Shown here one piece after another: positions 61,261-64,000 of a DNA stretch of 64,000 nucleotides. This stretch comes from Pycnococcus provasolii (Eukaryota; Chlorophyta; Pseudoscourfieldiophyceae; Pseudoscourfieldiales). The number at the start of each line of letters is the position of its first letter. Within the stretch, counting starts at the first letter, position 1. The notes under the pieces are model-generated. The model had not been told where the DNA came from and did no database searches. It saw only the letters and a program-made list of their open reading frames with translations. The stretch spans positions 496,001-560,000 of the forward strand of contig CP150559.1 of NCBI GenBank assembly GCA_049487715.1. Reading direction: 5' to 3'. A program made the position numbers and the translations under genes.

Positions 61261-63999
61261 TCAAGCGTCGACGGCGTCGCAACACGGCACGTCTGCGCAT
61301 CCTTGCGGGCATCGAGGTAAGTTCACGCATTGCGCACCGTAGTCGGCACAGCAGGGCATGGATGCGCACGTGTCCTCCTCCTCCTCTCCAGACGGCACGC
61401 CACGTCGGCGGGGAACAGGTGCCCCATCGGCATCGTCCGCTTCACCACCCCTGCCGTGCTTGCCACCTCGCTTCTTGCCACTTTTCGTGACAATCAAGCC
61501 CAGCATCTCGCGCTCCTCCACAACCTCGCTGAGCCTCTGGTGGAAGTACCGACGGAGAGCGTCGAGGTCCGTCTGCTGCTGCAGCATTGAGGAATCGGTG
61601 CCAAAGCCGCCAAGATCGTCAGGAAGATCGCGACGATCAATCTGGCGGTACGTCGTCGTCGACGTCGTCTTGGAAACCTTCACCATGCCAGGCACGTCCA
61701 CCTCGATTTCGGTTGGCTGGTCGTTGTACAGCGAGTATGTGTTCGCCAGCCGAAGTCGAAGAACGTCCCACGTCGTGCGATTCAGCCGCATCAGCGACGC
61801 GGGGCCCATCTCCGAGAGGAACTTGTCGATTGCGATGCGCGCAGCATTCGAGTTGGCGAGAGACGTCACGCGGTGCGCGCTCAATTGCGGCAGATCAAGA
61901 ATCTCACCCATCGAACCCTCCAGCATGCGAATTCCCTGAGAGCCGCTGCGTGATCCCAGCTTGCTTCGCAGGTAGTAGCGCGCGTACGCGACGAGCACAC
62001 GAGTACCACCGGCAGATTTGGGTAGGGGCATGTAGAGCAGGCTTGGCGAAAGCGCGTGCATGCCATCAATCACCTCGGCGTCGACGTGCGCACTCTGCAC
62101 GAAGTGGTATCCGTTGTCCCTCGACAGGGCAATCGACAGGCGAACCGTGCAGCGGTGGCAAAGAGAGCCGCCGGCGGACTCCCCGAGGCCACCAATCTTG
62201 CCCCCACGCTCGCGCTGTGCCGCATCCGACCTGAAGGCACGCTGGTTGTTGAACGCCAGAACGATGAGGCTGCGCTCGGCCACCGATCCGCGGTCCACCA
62301 TGCCGCTCTCCGCAATGCTCATAGCGCGGGATTTTTCCGCGCCGTCGTCTTTCAGCGGGATGCGCCAGAGATCCACGGAGCTTACCGGATTGCAGATCCC
62401 GAGCGGCTTGAGCCCTGCCCACGTGCGCCCGAGATCGTGGCTCTGCGATCGGAACAGGCAACCAAGGCTGCTGCTGACCACCATCATCAGGCGGCCGTGG
62501 TTCACCATGCGCCGAACAGCTCTTACCTGTGGCATTTCGATGATCGCGGGTGCCATGACCCGAAAGCGTGGATCTGCCACGAACCCGCGTTCCTCCCACG
62601 TTCGCCCGCGGTCGGTGCTCACGAGCGTCGCGGCATGGCTGAGCCTGTAGCTCGAGGCTGTGCGATTCACGCACGTGCGATGGTAGACACCGGCGCGAGC
62701 CGTCCACTCGGCCCACACGGGTAGGACCCACTCGCCACCCTTGGCCATTACGATCGGCCGTCCGCTCAGCTGCATGGGCGGCGCATTATCCTTCTGCGCG
62801 AGGAGAATGGATGGGCTGCTCCACTTGCACATCTGAGAGAGCGACTCACCCGTCCCACGGCACGGCCAGTTTGTCGCAACCATTCGCACGTCGCCTCCAG
62901 GCTCCCACTCGTCATCCACCTCGTCTGCCAGCGACGACGAATCTTCGTCGTCTTCGTCATTCAGGAGCGGCGCGTCGCCAAGACCTTCGCCGTCACCGTC
63001 CCTCTGCGCGTCAAGGCTATCTTCGTTGTCGTTCTCCTGATTGTTGTTCTGCGCACGTGCCATGTGCATCAGCGTCGACGAGAAGAGCTGGCCACGTCGC
63101 AGGCACACGAGGCTTTCGGTGTAGAAGACGACCAGCCGCTTCGCGTGTTCGTCGTACAGCAGCTTGGGCGTCCATGCCGCACCCGTGCTGTGCGAGCTCA
63201 GACGTTCGGGCGGAGACCAGCTGCGCCCAAACGTGGTGCTGAAACTCAGGTACACAGCCTGCGACTTTCGACCGACGACGTACGCGTTGGCGGGAAGGAA
63301 CTTTGCCGCTTTCTCCGAGACGGTGGTGGCTGTGAAGGCGGCGACGAGAACGACGCCTCGCTCAGCTGACGACAGCGGCAGTGCGACAACGTGCGGTTCG
63401 GAGAGAAAACGGAACGTGTGGTTGCTTCGGCCGGGAAATTCGAGCGGTGTCATGGATGCGATTTGCGGTTCGTGGATATTCCCGTCGTCCATGAGTGTTT
63501 GTCCTGCGACGAGTTCGCGGCATCCCTGCTGAAACACGAGCGCTGGCTTTGACTTTTTCACGATGGACGAGATTTTGCGGAGGAGTGCTGTTTTTGGCAG
63601 TTGATGTTTCGAGGAAGAGTCAAGGTCGTCAGCGTCGGCGGACCACGGCGTGGCGTACGCGTCGTCTGGATCGTCGTCTTCTGAGGAGGATGAGGATGAG
63701 GATGATGATGGCGGGTTGTTCTCCCCTGTGGGTTCCTCGTAGCTTTCGTCGAGCGGAATAAGAGAGGCGTCTTCGACTTCGTGGCTTGAGGAGTCATGTA
63801 AGCCTGGAGCACCTGTGAGCGCGAGTCTGTAGACTGCAACGAGAAGAAGGAGGGTGAAGAAGAAGGCGGCAAAAACGAACTTCGGAGATCTTCTTAAGGG
63901 CTCAAAGGCATAACCTTTGAGCCAGAGGAAACTTAAGACGTTAAGACTTCTTTTTTGGTGTTTTTTATCCTTCGGCGTGTACGAGTGGTGCGAGACCAG
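61261..63999 (-). CDS. Membrane-anchored sialidase-like (BNR repeat) protein, 5' end outside the window
   Basis: The frame stays open on the minus strand to the right edge without an ATG, so the start lies beyond 64000. Reading from the edge, a basic cytosolic segment precedes one membrane span (FVFAAFFFTLLLLVAVYRL), making a type II topology. An acidic Ser-rich stem leads to a six-bladed sialidase-like propeller with Asp boxes (STDRGRTWEE, SQSHDLGRTWAG, SFSTTFGRSWSP), an Arg motif near FLSEPHVV and later RPIVMAKGGEWVLPVWAEW. A Cys-rich tail (CASMPCCADYGAQC, then NLPRCPQGCADVPCCDAVDA) ends the protein. Exo-sialidases cleave terminal sialic acids; plants and most green algae lack these sugars, so the real substrate may be a related sugar acid. 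An acidic insertion of about 60 residues splits one blade. Confidence 0.78.
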   Translation of the reverse strand: MVSHHSYTPKDKKHQKRSLNVLSFLWLKGYAFEPLRRSPKFVFAAFFFTLLLLVAVYRLALTGAPGLHDSSSHEVEDASLIPLDESYEEPTGENNPPSSSSSSSSSEDDDPDDAYATPWSADADDLDSSSKHQLPKTALLRKISSIVKKSKPALVFQQGCRELVAGQTLMDDGNIHEPQIASMTPLEFPGRSNHTFRFLSEPHVVALPLSSAERGVVLVAAFTATTVSEKAAKFLPANAYVVGRKSQAVYLSFSTTFGRSWSPPERLSSHSTGAAWTPKLLYDEHAKRLVVFYTESLVCLRRGQLFSSTLMHMARAQNNNQENDNEDSLDAQRDGDGEGLGDAPLLNDEDDEDSSSLADEVDDEWEPGGDVRMVATNWPCRGTGESLSQMCKWSSPSILLAQKDNAPPMQLSGRPIVMAKGGEWVLPVWAEWTARAGVYHRTCVNRTASSYRLSHAATLVSTDRGRTWEERGFVADPRFRVMAPAIIEMPQVRAVRRMVNHGRLMMVVSSSLGCLFRSQSHDLGRTWAGLKPLGICNPVSSVDLWRIPLKDDGAEKSRAMSIAESGMVDRGSVAERSLIVLAFNNQRAFRSDAAQRERGGKIGGLGESAGGSLCHRCTVRLSIALSRDNGYHFVQSAHVDAEVIDGMHALSPSLLYMPLPKSAGGTRVLVAYARYYLRSKLGSRSGSQGIRMLEGSMGEILDLPQLSAHRVTSLANSNAARIAIDKFLSEMGPASLMRLNRTTWDVLRLRLANTYSLYNDQPTEIEVDVPGMVKVSKTTSTTTYRQIDRRDLPDDLGGFGTDSSMLQQQTDLDALRRYFHQRLSEVVEEREMLGLIVTKSGKKRGGKHGRGGEADDADGAPVPRRRGVPSGEEEEDTCASMPCCADYGAQCVNLPRCPQGCADVPCCDAVDA

Positions 64000-64000
64000 C

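Overview
The window looks like nuclear DNA of a small flagellated green alga, probably of the prasinophyte type. The species cannot be named from sequence alone. It encodes typical eukaryotic proteins (eIF3c, Elongin-C, Sec61-gamma, RPB12, WDR82, COQ5, NDUFAF3), two proteins with thylakoid-lumen-style targeting, a chlorophyll-b-reductase-like dehydrogenase and a plant-type DUF2358 protein. Cilium genes are also present (CFAP65, a CEP164-like protein). TGTAA sits just after many stop codons, as in green-algal polyadenylation signals. Genes are GC-rich, dense, on both strands and mostly uninterrupted.

Layout. 1-4.8 kb: end of an unknown gene, NDUFAF3, an ICMT/PEMT-like methyltransferase, a coiled-coil protein and COQ5, whose mitochondrial presequence seems to lie in a separate first exon. 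5-12 kb: a doubtful stretch, an SLC25 carrier, an ER FKBP-Cys-rich-KDEL protein, a broken GIY-YIG nuclease and a CXC (LIN54/TSO1-type) regulator. 12-20 kb: three unknown small ORFs, two of them in one frame separated by a single UGA, then the very large CFAP65. 21-24.4 kb: Elongin-C, a DPY30-like small protein, a lumen protein, and two tiny intron-containing genes (RPB12, Sec61-gamma). 24.6-26.4 kb: telomere-like repeats followed by about 1.5 kb of A/T homopolymer. 26.4-38 kb: RELCH-like protein, nucleoside transporter, secreted alpha/beta hydrolase, a disrupted coding stretch, eIF3c and DUF2358. 38-49 kb: an ankyrin protein, two low-complexity proteins, a CEP164-like protein and WDR82. 49-64 kb: NOL-like SDR, TAT-targeted lumen protein, a large secretory-pathway membrane protein, a GH30 glucosylceramidase with an inserted lectin, an FAD oxidoreductase, a short axoneme-like protein and a membrane-anchored sialidase-like protein cut by the window edge.

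The genes do not form one pathway; this is ordinary mixed gene order. The most interesting signals are regulatory or structural: short TTAGGG/CCCTAA arrays repeatedly placed within about 400 bp upstream of start codons, a TAAAGTTTA element that can sit almost at the ATG, a TACCCGGTA palindrome 105-125 bp upstream of three start codons, and very short introns that hide conserved small genes.
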